NCBI RefSeq assembly: GCF_000518805.1
Contig: NZ_JAEH01000025.1
Coordinates: forward strand, 1-64,000
DNA: 64,000 nucleotides
Source: Shewanella waksmanii ATCC BAA-643
GTDB taxonomy: Bacteria; Pseudomonadota; Gammaproteobacteria; Enterobacterales; Shewanellaceae
Direction of reading: 5' to 3'
Part shown: in pieces, positions 16,860 to 25,952 of the stretch
Numbering within the stretch: position 1 is the first letter of the stretch
Layout: every line of letters starts with the position of its first letter
Made by a program: the position numbers and the translations under genes
Notes under the pieces: model-generated
What the model saw: the letters and a program-made list of their open reading frames with translations, nothing else
Told to the model about the DNA's origin: nothing
Database searches by the model: none

Positions 16860-18098
16860 TCATTTCCATTTTTTAAAAATCAGTGACGTGTTAATGCCAC
16901 CAAAGGCAAAGTTGTTACTCATGACATAGTCAGTGTCTATGTGGCGAATGTCATCGCGAATATAATCGAGTTTGGCACACTCACTGTCGACTTGCTGCAG
17001 ATTCAAAGTCGGTGCAAACCAGCCAGCGTTCATCATCTCTACACTCACCCAGGCTTCGAGTGCGCCGCAAGCGCCGAGGGTATGACCGGTATAACTTTTT
17101 AGCGACGAGATTGGCATCTGGTCGCCAAAGACCGCCTGAGTCGCGTGGCTTTCAGCAATATCACCGCGATCAGTGGCGGTACCGTGCGCATTAACATAGC
17201 CGACTTGTTGTGGGCTAATGGCCGCGTCGGTTATTGCCTGACGTATAGCTATTTCCATGGTTTCCGCATGTGGCTGGGTGACATGTAAGCCATCGGAGTT
17301 GGTACCAAAGCCGACGATCTCAGCAAATATATGTGCACCGCGCGCTTGTGCATGGCTTAACTCTTCCAGTACTAAAGTGCAGGCACCTTCACCGATAACT
17401 AAACCGTCGCGGTCAGTATCGAATGGTCTGGGGGTTGAGGCGGGCGTATCGTTGCGGGTACTGGTGGCAAACAAGGTATCAAATACCACAGCTTCAGTGG
17501 CACACAACTCTTCACCGCCGCCAGCTAGCATTAATGTTTGTTGGCCGTATTTAATGGCTTCATAGGCGTAGCCAATACCTTGGCTACCCGAGGTGCAGGC
17601 ACTGCTGGTGGTGTGCACTCGACCTTTAATACCAAAATACACCCCCACATTAACGGCGGTGGTGTGTGCCATCATGCGAATATAGCTGGTGGCGGTTACG
17701 CCTGACATATCGCCATCTTTCAGCATATCGCCAAAAGCGGTGATGGGGTCGGTACTGCCGGTAGATGAGCCATAGGCAATCCCCATAGCGCCAGAGCTCA
17801 CCACCGGATCGTTCAGTAATCCAGCACTGATTAGCGCTTGTTCAGATGCATAGGTTGCCATCAATGAGACTCGCCCCATGGAGCGCACTTTCTTACGGGA
17901 ATAATGGGCTGGCTTTTCAAAGTCGGTGACTGGGGCTGCTAAACGAGTATTTAGGCCATCATACTTGTGCCATTCATCCATATGGACAACGGCATTGTGC
18001 TGATTCTTCAGCGAGGCTGCGATCGTTGGCCAATCGTGGCCTAGGCTAGATACGCCGCCAAATCCGGTAATCACCACACGTTTATGCGAGCTGGACAT
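16860..18098 (-). CDS. apeR: Aryl polyene beta-ketoacyl-ACP synthase ApeR
   Basis: A complete 412-residue FabF-like ketosynthase. The nucleophile is Cys168 (TTSSACTSGSQ), and the catalytic histidines are in NAHGTATDRGD and KSYTGHTLGACGA. In characterised APE systems ApeR is a homodimeric ketosynthase separate from the ApeO:ApeC pair and is thought to act at chain initiation. Its start codon overlaps the stop of apeQ by one base. Confidence 0.92.
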   Translation of the reverse strand: MSSSHKRVVITGFGGVSSLGHDWPTIAASLKNQHNAVVHMDEWHKYDGLNTRLAAPVTDFEKPAHYSRKKVRSMGRVSLMATYASEQALISAGLLNDPVVSSGAMGIAYGSSTGSTDPITAFGDMLKDGDMSGVTATSYIRMMAHTTAVNVGVYFGIKGRVHTTSSACTSGSQGIGYAYEAIKYGQQTLMLAGGGEELCATEAVVFDTLFATSTRNDTPASTPRPFDTDRDGLVIGEGACTLVLEELSHAQARGAHIFAEIVGFGTNSDGLHVTQPHAETMEIAIRQAITDAAISPQQVGYVNAHGTATDRGDIAESHATQAVFGDQMPISSLKSYTGHTLGACGALEAWVSVEMMNAGWFAPTLNLQQVDSECAKLDYIRDDIRHIDTDYVMSNNFAFGGINTSLIFKKWK

Positions 18099-18823
18099 TA
18101 GATCATACCGCCGTTTACTGAAATAACCTGACGGGTGATGTAACCGGCATCATCAGACATTAAAAAGTTAGCTAAACTGGCAATCTCTGCCGGTTGTCCC
18201 ATGCGGCGCATAGGAACTAGGTCTTTCACCATGTCTTTAGGAATATCGCTAACCATGTCAGTTTCAATCAGTCCTGGTGCGATACAATTGACGGTGATTT
18301 TACGTTTAGCGAGCTCTAAACTGAGCGCCTTAGTCGCGCCAATAATGCCCGCTTTTGAAGCGCTATAATTGACCTGACCTCGATTACCTGCAATGCCAGA
18401 AACAGAAGCCATGGTAATAATTCTGCCGCCTTGGCGGGTTTGTACCATGGGCATCACCGTTGGGTGAATCACATTGTAAAAGCCATCTAAATTAGTGTGC
18501 ACCACGCTGTCCCATTGTGACTCGCTCATCGCAGGAAAAGCGGTATCAGCATTGATGCCGGCATTAAGCACCACGCCGTAATAAGCGCCATGTGCCGCGA
18601 TATCATCTTCAATCGCTTGTTTCACTGCGGCGCGATTAGCGATATCAAATTGCAGTAAGCTGACTTGCGCTCCTAGTGCTTCAAGCTCTGCTTGCGTGGC
18701 TGCTGCGGCCTGCTGATTGCTGTGAAAGTGCAGTGCGATATCAAAGCCAGATTCGGCTAACTTAACCGCGATGGCTTTGCCAATTCCTCGGCTTGAGCCA
18801 GTTACTAATACTCGTTTTTTCAT
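18098..18823 (-). CDS. apeQ: Aryl polyene 3-ketoacyl-ACP reductase ApeQ (FabG-like)
   Basis: The protein is a 241-residue short-chain dehydrogenase. The nucleotide-binding motif is TGSSRGIGKAIA (residues 7-18), the NAG motif LNAGIN is present, and the catalytic residues are Ser in MASVSGIAG and YSASK. The C-terminal SVNGGMI is FabG-like. It reduces the 3-keto group after each condensation in the polyene elongation cycle, using NADPH by family analogy. It lies 37 bp after the dehydratase gene apeP. Confidence 0.93.
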   Translation of the reverse strand: MKKRVLVTGSSRGIGKAIAVKLAESGFDIALHFHSNQQAAAATQAELEALGAQVSLLQFDIANRAAVKQAIEDDIAAHGAYYGVVLNAGINADTAFPAMSESQWDSVVHTNLDGFYNVIHPTVMPMVQTRQGGRIITMASVSGIAGNRGQVNYSASKAGIIGATKALSLELAKRKITVNCIAPGLIETDMVSDIPKDMVKDLVPMRRMGQPAEIASLANFLMSDDAGYITRQVISVNGGMI

Positions 18824-18860
18824 GGTCTATTTACTGTTCCCTGTTACTCAAATATCCGTT

Positions 18861-19358
18861 TTATTGGACACTTTGAGAAATGTAAGCTTGGGCGTCCTGT
18901 GGTTGAAACACATTGACGTTGGCGCTAGCGACAACTTGGTCTTGATGCAAGATTTGACAGTCAAATACGGCCAGCCCGGTATCTTCTTGGTATAAGCGAG
19001 TGACGCGAGTATGGTAGCGCTCCCCCAGCTTAAAGCCCTGAGTATTCATTTCAAGTTTACGGCTGCCAAGCAAAAAGCCGATACAGATGGGTAGATTGTT
19101 GGCTTTGGCTTCTACCCCAGCTAACGCCGCAATGGTTTGCGCCATATATTCAATGCCAACATAATTAGGCACCAGCTGTTGTGTGGGGTCAAAGTAGGCG
19201 CTTTGTTCACTAATGACAGTTTCAGACAATAGATTGTCATCGCAATACGCCAGTATGCGGCTGATTAAAATCATAGGGTCACGGTGGGGCAGATAGTCTG
19301 CCACATTTTGCCCTGCCAGCTCGTTATCAATGTCTGCGGTGGTTAAAGGAATACTCAT
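18861..19358 (-). CDS. apeP: Aryl polyene 3-hydroxyacyl-ACP dehydratase subunit ApeP
   Basis: This 165-residue hotdog protein has the FabA/FabZ-like entry motif DYLPHRDPMILI (His about 26) and a central helix VGIEYMAQTIAALAG with Glu in the expected catalytic position. In characterised APE clusters ApeP works as a heteromer with ApeI to remove water after ketoreduction, giving the conjugated double bonds. Start and the stop of apeO overlap by 4 nt. Confidence 0.88.
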   Translation of the reverse strand: MSIPLTTADIDNELAGQNVADYLPHRDPMILISRILAYCDDNLLSETVISEQSAYFDPTQQLVPNYVGIEYMAQTIAALAGVEAKANNLPICIGFLLGSRKLEMNTQGFKLGERYHTRVTRLYQEDTGLAVFDCQILHQDQVVASANVNVFQPQDAQAYISQSVQ

Positions 19359-20542
19359 TGTGTACCTCGGGCAAATATCACGCTGGCATTGCTGCCGCCA
19401 AAGGCAAAGGAGTTACTCATCACATAGCGCAAACGCGCCGCTGGTGCTGTGGTTACCATAGTAAGCTGTGGATTACTGCTGTCTTGGCTGCCATCGCCCA
19501 CCTGCGGAGGCAAACGTTGTTGGCCATTGAAATCGCTCAGTAGTAAATACGCAAAAGCGGCTTCAATGGCGCCAGCGGCACCTAAGGTATGACCCGTCAG
19601 TGGCTTAGTTGAGCTACACGGGGGTAAGTTATCGGCAAATACTGCCGCAATCGCACGGCTCTCCATGGCATCGTTTTTAGGCGTGGCTGTGCCATGAAGA
19701 TTCACATAATCAATATCTTGAGCTGTTAAATTGGCTTGTTGTAACGCGTCTGTCATTGCAGCAATAGCTCCGCGGCCCTCTGGGTGGGGGGCAGAAATAT
19801 GGTGTGCATCGCTTGATTCACCCACGGCCAGTAATTGCACCGCCGCTCGACCCAGTGTCACGGTAAACAATGCTGCGCCTTCACCTATGTTGATGCCATC
19901 TCTTTGCTCATTGAAAGGCAGGCAGTGGCCACTGGCAATCGATTCTAATGAGTCAAAGCCGTTGAGGGTAAGCTTACATAAGCTATCTGCTCCACCAACA
20001 ATCACCATGTCACACAGGCCAGCAAGCAATAAACCTCGGGCACTGGCGAACACTTTTGCACTAGAGGAACAGGCGGTTGAGACAGTGTAGCAAGGACCGC
20101 TGAGGGCAAAATAGTGACTGACAAACTCGCTGCTATTGCCTAGCTCCTGTTTTTGATACCGGTAATCTGTTGGCAGGCTGTCATGTTGGTCCAGATAGGC
20201 CAGGGCTTGCTCGCCGCGATTAATGCCTGAAGTACTGGTGCCGATCACCACCGCCACTCGGTCTGCGCCATATTGTTGTTTCGCTGCGTCGACTTGCGGC
20301 GCAATTTGCAGCATGGCACTGAGCAGTAGTTGGTTATTGCGGCAGTCATATTGATTAAACTCGGCGGGTAATGTGGGCAGCGTAGCGCTGACCTCGCCGA
20401 CCAATACCGATTTATTGGGGATCAAATCATCGCGCCATACCATGCCTTGGGTATCGCCGTTGATCAGATTGTCGAGCACAGCTTGCGGCGTTTGCCCTAA
20501 GGGAGTGCATAAGCCTAAGCTTGAAATTGCTATGTCGGTCAT
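19355..20542 (-). CDS. apeO: Aryl polyene beta-ketoacyl-ACP synthase ApeO
   Basis: A 395-residue ketosynthase with nucleophile Cys158 (STACSSS) and histidine motifs NLHGTATPKND and KPLTGHTLGAAGA. It ends with the family-typical NSFAFGGSNASVIF. ApeO is the elongating ketosynthase, paired in known systems with the chain-length-factor-like ApeC, encoded here as first gene of the operon. It lies 34 bp downstream of the DUF3261 lipoprotein gene. Confidence 0.92.
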   Translation of the reverse strand: MTDIAISSLGLCTPLGQTPQAVLDNLINGDTQGMVWRDDLIPNKSVLVGEVSATLPTLPAEFNQYDCRNNQLLLSAMLQIAPQVDAAKQQYGADRVAVVIGTSTSGINRGEQALAYLDQHDSLPTDYRYQKQELGNSSEFVSHYFALSGPCYTVSTACSSSAKVFASARGLLLAGLCDMVIVGGADSLCKLTLNGFDSLESIASGHCLPFNEQRDGINIGEGAALFTVTLGRAAVQLLAVGESSDAHHISAPHPEGRGAIAAMTDALQQANLTAQDIDYVNLHGTATPKNDAMESRAIAAVFADNLPPCSSTKPLTGHTLGAAGAIEAAFAYLLLSDFNGQQRLPPQVGDGSQDSSNPQLTMVTTAPAARLRYVMSNSFAFGGSNASVIFARGTQ

Positions 20543-20576
20543 GGTGTTAATCTTTACTTCTATTTATCTGTCGCGC

Positions 20577-21158
20577 CTACAGTGGCGTCACTGTCATGTT
20601 AAATTGCGCATCGGCAATCATCAGCTGCACCTGAGCTTGGCTTAGGTCGCTACTATTGTACTTAATCTCAATCGCAGCAACAGCGCTGTCGTTAGCATAT
20701 AATCTTCTGACTGGGCCTGCAGTATCTTGGCTCGAAACCAGATGCCCTTGTTGTAAATGCTGATTGACATCATTGATAGGCCAATAGATCAGCTGCAACA
20801 TCGCCAATAAATACTCTGCTTTAAACTCGCTGCCAAGTAACCGATTTTGTTGACTATTAATCTGCTGACCATCATAGGTTACGGTAAACAGCGCATTGCC
20901 CAGTGGCGCTAATCCCACTAAGGTCGCCAACTTGGCGTTGATCTCTAGTTGGGCCAATAACTGGTGTGACTGACCTTTGACATCTAAGTTTACCTGCAAC
21001 GTACGATTGTCTGAGCTGACGGCAGCACTGAGCGGCGCTAAACAGTAATCGACGCCGCTTGCCAGCGGCATACAGGTTTGACGCACCTTGGTGGTGGTGC
21101 AGCCACTCAATATGATGCAAGCTAGCAGTAAAAAAGCAATCCAGTTTAGGCGCGGCAT
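20577..21158 (-). CDS. DUF3261 outer-membrane lipoprotein of the APE cluster
   Basis: A signal peptide with lipobox IILSGC (Cys20) is followed by about 170 residues of beta-rich sequence with the DUF3261 pattern (LFTVTYDGQQI, LAMLQLIYWP). Lipoproteins of this type accompany the LolA-like carrier and MMPL exporter in APE clusters, and probably help place the lipid-linked pigment in the outer membrane. The 13-bp overlap with the upstream halogenase-like gene indicates coupled translation. Confidence 0.82.
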   Translation of the reverse strand: MPRLNWIAFLLLACIILSGCTTTKVRQTCMPLASGVDYCLAPLSAAVSSDNRTLQVNLDVKGQSHQLLAQLEINAKLATLVGLAPLGNALFTVTYDGQQINSQQNRLLGSEFKAEYLLAMLQLIYWPINDVNQHLQQGHLVSSQDTAGPVRRLYANDSAVAAIEIKYNSSDLSQAQVQLMIADAQFNMTVTPL

Positions 21159-22414
21159 AGTTCTACCACGAGTTTGAGCCGACGCTCAGAATCTGCCACA
21201 AACGGGTTGCTTTCATCCCAGGCGTAACCAGCCAAGATAGAACAGATCATCTGTTTAATTTTTGGGTCGGCATCAGGATAAAAAATCACATCTTGAAAGC
21301 GACCGTCATACCAAGCTTCAACATAGGTTCTAAAGGTGTCGACACCGACCATTAATGGCTGGGCATATTGTTGCTGCCAATCAACTTTTTCACCATCGAG
21401 TTGTTTTAGCAGGCATTGGCTGGCCAGTGCCGCAGATTGCATTGCGATAGTGACGCCAGAAGAAAATACCGGATCTAAAAACTCACCGGCATTGCCCAGT
21501 AGCGCAAATTTGTCGCTAGCTAAGGTTTTTACGTTAGCCGAATAACCTTGTAGCAATGCGCATTCTCGTACAAATTTGGCCTTGCTGAGTAACTGCTTAA
21601 GTCTCGGTTCTTCATTGATAAAGCGTTGTAATATGGGTTGTAAGTCGCCATTGAGGTCGCCTAACAAATGCGGCTCGCCCACCACGCCAACAGAACAGCG
21701 GCCGTTGCTAAATGGAATTAGCCAATACCAGATGTCTTTGTTTTCTGGATGGACACTAATTAGAATCTTATCTCGGTCAAATTCAAACTCGGGATCAGAT
21801 AAGGTATCGATATTGTCTTCAATATGGGTGAACACTGCGCTGCGAGTCGGTAGGCTTGATGGAATTTCTAAATCTAACAATCGCGGTAACACGCGGCCAA
21901 ATCCACTGGCATCAAGAATATACTTGGCTTGAATTTGATAAGGCTGACCGTGTTCATCGACCACATCAAGCAGAGGAGCGCCTTGCAAATCGATTTGCTC
22001 AACACTGTGGCCATAACGAATATTTACCCCTTGTTCGGCAGCGGTATCGGCCAGCAGTTTATCAAAACTGCCGCGCTCAACCTGAAAAGTGGTGCCGTGG
22101 CCGACGGAAAATTTGTCGGTAAAATCAAATTCGGTGTAGCGACCCTGCGAGTTAAATGCCGCGCCATTTTTAAACTGGAACCCCGCCTGGTTAACCGCCT
22201 CAATTAGGTTTGCTTGCTCTAGTACGTTCATGCAGCAAGGCAGTAAGCTTTCACCAATAGAGAAACGCGGAAAGTGCTGTTTCTCTATGACAATGACCTG
22301 TTTACCTTGTTGATGCAGCAAACTTGCAGCCACACTGCCAGAAGGGCCAGCACCAATAATTGCCACATCGAAATGCTGCGGGGATCGACTTGGGACTTGC
22401 TGTGCAGACTGCAT
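21146..22414 (-). CDS. Flavin-dependent halogenase-like FAD enzyme of the APE cluster
   Basis: The 422-residue protein begins with an FAD-binding Rossmann motif GAGPSGSVAA (residues 21-30) and GESLLPCCMN (54-63). Two halogenase hallmarks are visible: Lys82 in GFQFKNGAAF, at the place of the catalytic lysine of phenolic halogenases, and W229-Y-W-L-I-P234, matching WxWxIP. A second FAD segment LLGNAGEFLDPVFSSGV lies near 305. The motifs suggest chloride or bromide transfer to an aromatic ring; some relatives are plain oxidoreductases, so activity is not certain. The gene overlaps its neighbours, so it belongs to the operon. Confidence 0.78.
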   Translation of the reverse strand: MQSAQQVPSRSPQHFDVAIIGAGPSGSVAASLLHQQGKQVIVIEKQHFPRFSIGESLLPCCMNVLEQANLIEAVNQAGFQFKNGAAFNSQGRYTEFDFTDKFSVGHGTTFQVERGSFDKLLADTAAEQGVNIRYGHSVEQIDLQGAPLLDVVDEHGQPYQIQAKYILDASGFGRVLPRLLDLEIPSSLPTRSAVFTHIEDNIDTLSDPEFEFDRDKILISVHPENKDIWYWLIPFSNGRCSVGVVGEPHLLGDLNGDLQPILQRFINEEPRLKQLLSKAKFVRECALLQGYSANVKTLASDKFALLGNAGEFLDPVFSSGVTIAMQSAALASQCLLKQLDGEKVDWQQQYAQPLMVGVDTFRTYVEAWYDGRFQDVIFYPDADPKIKQMICSILAGYAWDESNPFVADSERRLKLVVELCRA

Positions 22415-24783
22415 TACTTCAAATTCCTTGCAAAGGTATGGGGGAGGGGGGACAGCATGAAGGTTAATGCAATCCCCAATAATAAGGTCAAGCCAAACGC
22501 ATGTATTGCCGGAGTTTGGCTAAAGGCCAATAAACCAAACGCCAGCATGGTTGAGCACGCGGACATTGCCACGGCCATCATCACACTGTTTTGGTGCTTA
22601 GATTCGGCAAAGAACAATGCGTAGTCGACGCCGATGCCAAACACTAAAATAAGCGCTAAGGCATGAAACAGACTTAGCGCGATGCCAGCTAGCGCCAGTA
22701 TACTGAGACAAATCACAATCGCCAATAGCGGCACAGCCACCACCAATAGGCCTTTTCGTAGGCCAAATCGCCAGCAAAAAATAATCGCAGCGACCGCAAG
22801 TGCAATGGCCAATAAGCTTAAGGTGAGCTGGCGATAATGCCCCATGACGCTGGAGATATCAGCGACTTTATCAACCACGATTGCCCGGTCGATTTGCGCG
22901 ACACTGTCACTGACGGCATTGAGATCTGTAATCCCACCGAGCAGCACAATAGCGCCGTATTGATTGGGGTGCGCGGGGCTAGGTGCTAGCCACAGTGGTG
23001 CGAGAAGTTGCCCCATAGGTGTTGTCATGAAGGCTTCGGGTTCGATGTATTTATGTTTCGCTAAGGCAAATTGCTGCTGTAGTGGCTCAGCAAGATCGGC
23101 GCTCATCCCCAGCTGTGCCAAGACTTGGGGCAACTGAGAGTACAGGGCTTGTTGTGCTTGATAATTACGGTCTTGCTGAACATGGGGCGGAATAAACTGC
23201 GCTAAGCTGACATGATTGCCAATCCAACCTTGATGTTGCGCGTCATTTAACACCGAATCTAGCTCAGCTAAACGGGTCAACAGCTGTTGCTTGTCGTTAG
23301 CGGCAACCAATACAAATTGGTTATCGGTGCCTCCGCTTAGCAGCTGCCTGACTTGATTCTCAGCGGCCATCACTTGAGGCTCGGCCGATTGCAATGCCCG
23401 AATATCATCATTGCTGCGCAGCTGGCTTAATGACATACCACAGGCGATGACCACCAGTAATAGCAGCAAGCGTCGTTGGCTTGCTGATAAGCGCTGGCAA
23501 TGTTGCTCAATATACGCCAGATAAGCGCTGGCGCGATTTAGTGGTGCACTGCGATTAGGTAATGCGCCGCCCGCAAGCGATGGATAGGCCAGTAGCAAGG
23601 TTAAATAGGCGCCAATTAACCCAGCGCCGCAGAAACTTGCGACCTGCTGCATACCTGGAAACGGGGTAAAGCCAATGGCCACATAGGCTAAAACAGTGGT
23701 GAGTAGCGCCAAAGAAATGGCCGGGAAAATCGCCTTAATGGCTTGGGCAGCATCGTGGTTGCTTTGGTTAAGGCGTTCGCAATAGAAATGAAAACAGTAG
23801 TCGATTGCCACGCCAATTAAGCTGGTGCCAAAAACTAAGGTGAGCAGGTGCACTTCGCCAAATAACAGCAAGGTGGTGACAAAGGCAAATACAAAACTGC
23901 TGGCCAAGGTTAGGCTGGCCACGATTAACGGCACTACAGAGCGAAAAGCCAAGTACACCAAAGCGATCACGCCAATCAACGAGGCTAGCCCTAATGTCGA
24001 TATTTCAGTTTTTGCTTGCGCGGTGGCATGGGCTGCATGAAACAGTGTGCCAGCTCCCACCACATTGATGGACTCATCAAGTTGGGCTTTAGCATAATCA
24101 ATACTGGCCAGCTGCAGCGCCTGAGCTTGCGGGTTAAAGGCGCTGCCCTGACCCTTAGCGTTCACCATCGCCGCCACCTGGCCGGTTGGCATATCGGTGA
24201 GCAATATGCCGGCTTGTAGCTGTAACTTGCTTGTTGGCGCCAACGCCATCAGATTATCAGGGTAGAGTAGTAAAGGGTCTTGGCTTAGTAGGGCACTGCT
24301 GGCGACCCCAAATGCGCTGTACAGCTGTTGTTGAGCTTGGGTTACCCAAGCGTTGACCCCCTGTTGTTGATAATCAGCAAGTTGGGTGTCTGTCAGTAGT
24401 TTAAAACGATGCTGAAAGTAAAACTCATTGAGTGCAGTAGCATTATCAAAGTCGGCGCTTTTTATCTCGCTAAAGCCGGACTGAGTTGCTAATGCATCCA
24501 TAAAGCGATGGGCGGCATCGACGGCCTGTGGTGCATTGCTGGCTGTTAGCGCAAAGTAAACTCTATTTTCTAGTTGCGACTCGACCCGCTCAATGGCAGC
24601 TTGGGTCAAGGGTTGTTCGTCCACTTGCGGCAACATCGCCAAAATATCACTCTGGATGCGTGCCCCTTGTTGCCATTGCCACGAGCCTGCCAGTACCAGT
24701 AGCAACAACAAGCCAGCAAAAAGTCCCAAGCGGTGCCTAGGGTGCCAGTGGTATTGCGTTAAAGAACGGCTGGGCTTATTCAT
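22414..24783 (-). CDS. MMPL/RND-type exporter of the APE cluster
   Basis: The 789-residue membrane transporter has the RND/MMPL layout: an N-terminal span, a large periplasmic loop (about residues 45-255), a block of five to six spans, a second loop (about 455-630), and a closing block of spans. Motifs such as GVAIDYCFHFYCE and GIGVDYALFFAESK in the two membrane halves are the paired MMPL proton-relay segments. It probably moves the finished or lipid-linked aryl polyene out of the inner membrane. Start overlaps the LolA-like gene by 4 nt. Confidence 0.88.
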   Translation of the reverse strand: MNKPSRSLTQYHWHPRHRLGLFAGLLLLLVLAGSWQWQQGARIQSDILAMLPQVDEQPLTQAAIERVESQLENRVYFALTASNAPQAVDAAHRFMDALATQSGFSEIKSADFDNATALNEFYFQHRFKLLTDTQLADYQQQGVNAWVTQAQQQLYSAFGVASSALLSQDPLLLYPDNLMALAPTSKLQLQAGILLTDMPTGQVAAMVNAKGQGSAFNPQAQALQLASIDYAKAQLDESINVVGAGTLFHAAHATAQAKTEISTLGLASLIGVIALVYLAFRSVVPLIVASLTLASSFVFAFVTTLLLFGEVHLLTLVFGTSLIGVAIDYCFHFYCERLNQSNHDAAQAIKAIFPAISLALLTTVLAYVAIGFTPFPGMQQVASFCGAGLIGAYLTLLLAYPSLAGGALPNRSAPLNRASAYLAYIEQHCQRLSASQRRLLLLLVVIACGMSLSQLRSNDDIRALQSAEPQVMAAENQVRQLLSGGTDNQFVLVAANDKQQLLTRLAELDSVLNDAQHQGWIGNHVSLAQFIPPHVQQDRNYQAQQALYSQLPQVLAQLGMSADLAEPLQQQFALAKHKYIEPEAFMTTPMGQLLAPLWLAPSPAHPNQYGAIVLLGGITDLNAVSDSVAQIDRAIVVDKVADISSVMGHYRQLTLSLLAIALAVAAIIFCWRFGLRKGLLVVAVPLLAIVICLSILALAGIALSLFHALALILVFGIGVDYALFFAESKHQNSVMMAVAMSACSTMLAFGLLAFSQTPAIHAFGLTLLLGIALTFMLSPLPHTFARNLK

Positions 24784-25484
24784 TGCTGCGGGCTTGCTGC
24801 CTCAGTTTGTCGGTTTTGTGGAGCAAATATGGCAATTTGCTGCTCCGTCAACGGGGCATAGCTGATCTGCTTGAAGCTAATTTCACTGCGGTCGCCATTA
24901 TCGCTAAGCAGCTGCAGTTGGCGAACTTGGCTATCACCACTGATGATGATTTTAGGCAATACTGCGCTGAGTTCAGCAGATTGGCTCAGTAAGCCGATTT
25001 GCCACTGCTGCGGCTGCTGAATAAAGCCGATTTGAAAGCTTTGTTCAAGCTGGTGGATATCGCCACTGAGTATGGCTTGCAGTAGTTGCGGCATTAACTT
25101 GGCAATCTCGGCCGCGGGTCCTTGGGCCTGCATTGATTGGCGTTTTCCTTGGCTATCAATTTGCGTGACTTGTTCGCCGCTTAATATTAAGGCGCTATAA
25201 AAAGGGCGCTGTTGTTGCCACGCTAAGCCGAGGTCAGCGTCGAAAGTAAATTCGCCTTCACTGAGCAGTGGTTTAGTCAAAACGGCTAAGTGGCGCGCTT
25301 GACTGAACTGGCCATTGGCCTGTGGGCCTTGGTTAAGCTGCTTGGTTAGTTGCAGCAAGGCGTCGCGATCTGCCGGGCGATTAAACAGCGCTGGGTCTGG
25401 CTCACTGGCATAGCTGTTGGGAACCAAACTAAATAACAAAACCAACAGTAAGCCGATGATTGGGCGCATCGCGATAGGGATCAT
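24780..25484 (-). CDS. LolA-like periplasmic carrier of the APE cluster
   Basis: A signal peptide (about residues 6-26, ending NSYASE) precedes a ~200-residue beta-rich domain: GQFSQARHLAVLTKPLLSEGEFTFDADLGLAWQQ contains the LolA-type F-Q-Q and 'L..G.F' pattern. LolA carries lipoproteins across the periplasm; in APE clusters the homologue is thought to carry the pigment lipid to the outer membrane. It lies 2 bp after the thioesterase gene. Either of two nearby Met codons (1 or 6) could start it. Confidence 0.82.
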   Translation of the reverse strand: MIPIAMRPIIGLLLVLLFSLVPNSYASEPDPALFNRPADRDALLQLTKQLNQGPQANGQFSQARHLAVLTKPLLSEGEFTFDADLGLAWQQQRPFYSALILSGEQVTQIDSQGKRQSMQAQGPAAEIAKLMPQLLQAILSGDIHQLEQSFQIGFIQQPQQWQIGLLSQSAELSAVLPKIIISGDSQVRQLQLLSDNGDRSEISFKQISYAPLTEQQIAIFAPQNRQTEAASPQQ

Positions 25485-25486
25485 AG

Positions 25487-25915
25487 CTATTGCTCCACAT
25501 CCACAAGGTGGGCAATTTTGTCACGAAACACCTGCGGGGTGACAAAGCATAATTCTTGGGTCGCCATATCGACGGCAGCCTGTATCGTATAGCCCTTGGT
25601 GAGGCGCTTGTTAGTGGCCGCATCTCGCACTTGGTAATTAATCTTAATGCGATTTTCCCATTCGACCATTTCAGCGTAAATCCGTACTTGCTGGTCAAAC
25701 GTGCTGGATTGTACGTATTTGATCTGCACATCAACAATGGGCCAGCCATAGCCAGAATCTTGCATAGCGCGATAGCCGTAGTCGATCATATCGAGCAACT
25801 GGCATCGAACTATTTCAAAATAGCGCAGGTAATTACCGTGCCAAGTGATACCCATCGAGTCCACATCGTGGAACGGAATGGTCAAGGTCATCTCGGTGGA
25901 TAAAATAGCTTTCAT
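25487..25915 (-). CDS. apeK: Aryl polyene acyl thioesterase ApeK (4HBT hotdog)
   Basis: A 142-residue 4-hydroxybenzoyl-CoA thioesterase-like protein. The motif HDVDSMGITWHGNYLRYFE includes the Asp and the helix start typical of the class. The rest follows the hotdog pattern (RVRIYAEMVEWENRIKINYQV-like strands). ApeK homologues are the chain-releasing or editing thioesterases of APE synthesis. It lies 37 bp after the ammonia-lyase gene. Confidence 0.85.
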   Translation of the reverse strand: MKAILSTEMTLTIPFHDVDSMGITWHGNYLRYFEIVRCQLLDMIDYGYRAMQDSGYGWPIVDVQIKYVQSSTFDQQVRIYAEMVEWENRIKINYQVRDAATNKRLTKGYTIQAAVDMATQELCFVTPQVFRDKIAHLVDVEQ

Positions 25916-25952
25916 TGGCTGATCCTTGCATTAACGCGTGGTGCAAATAGCA

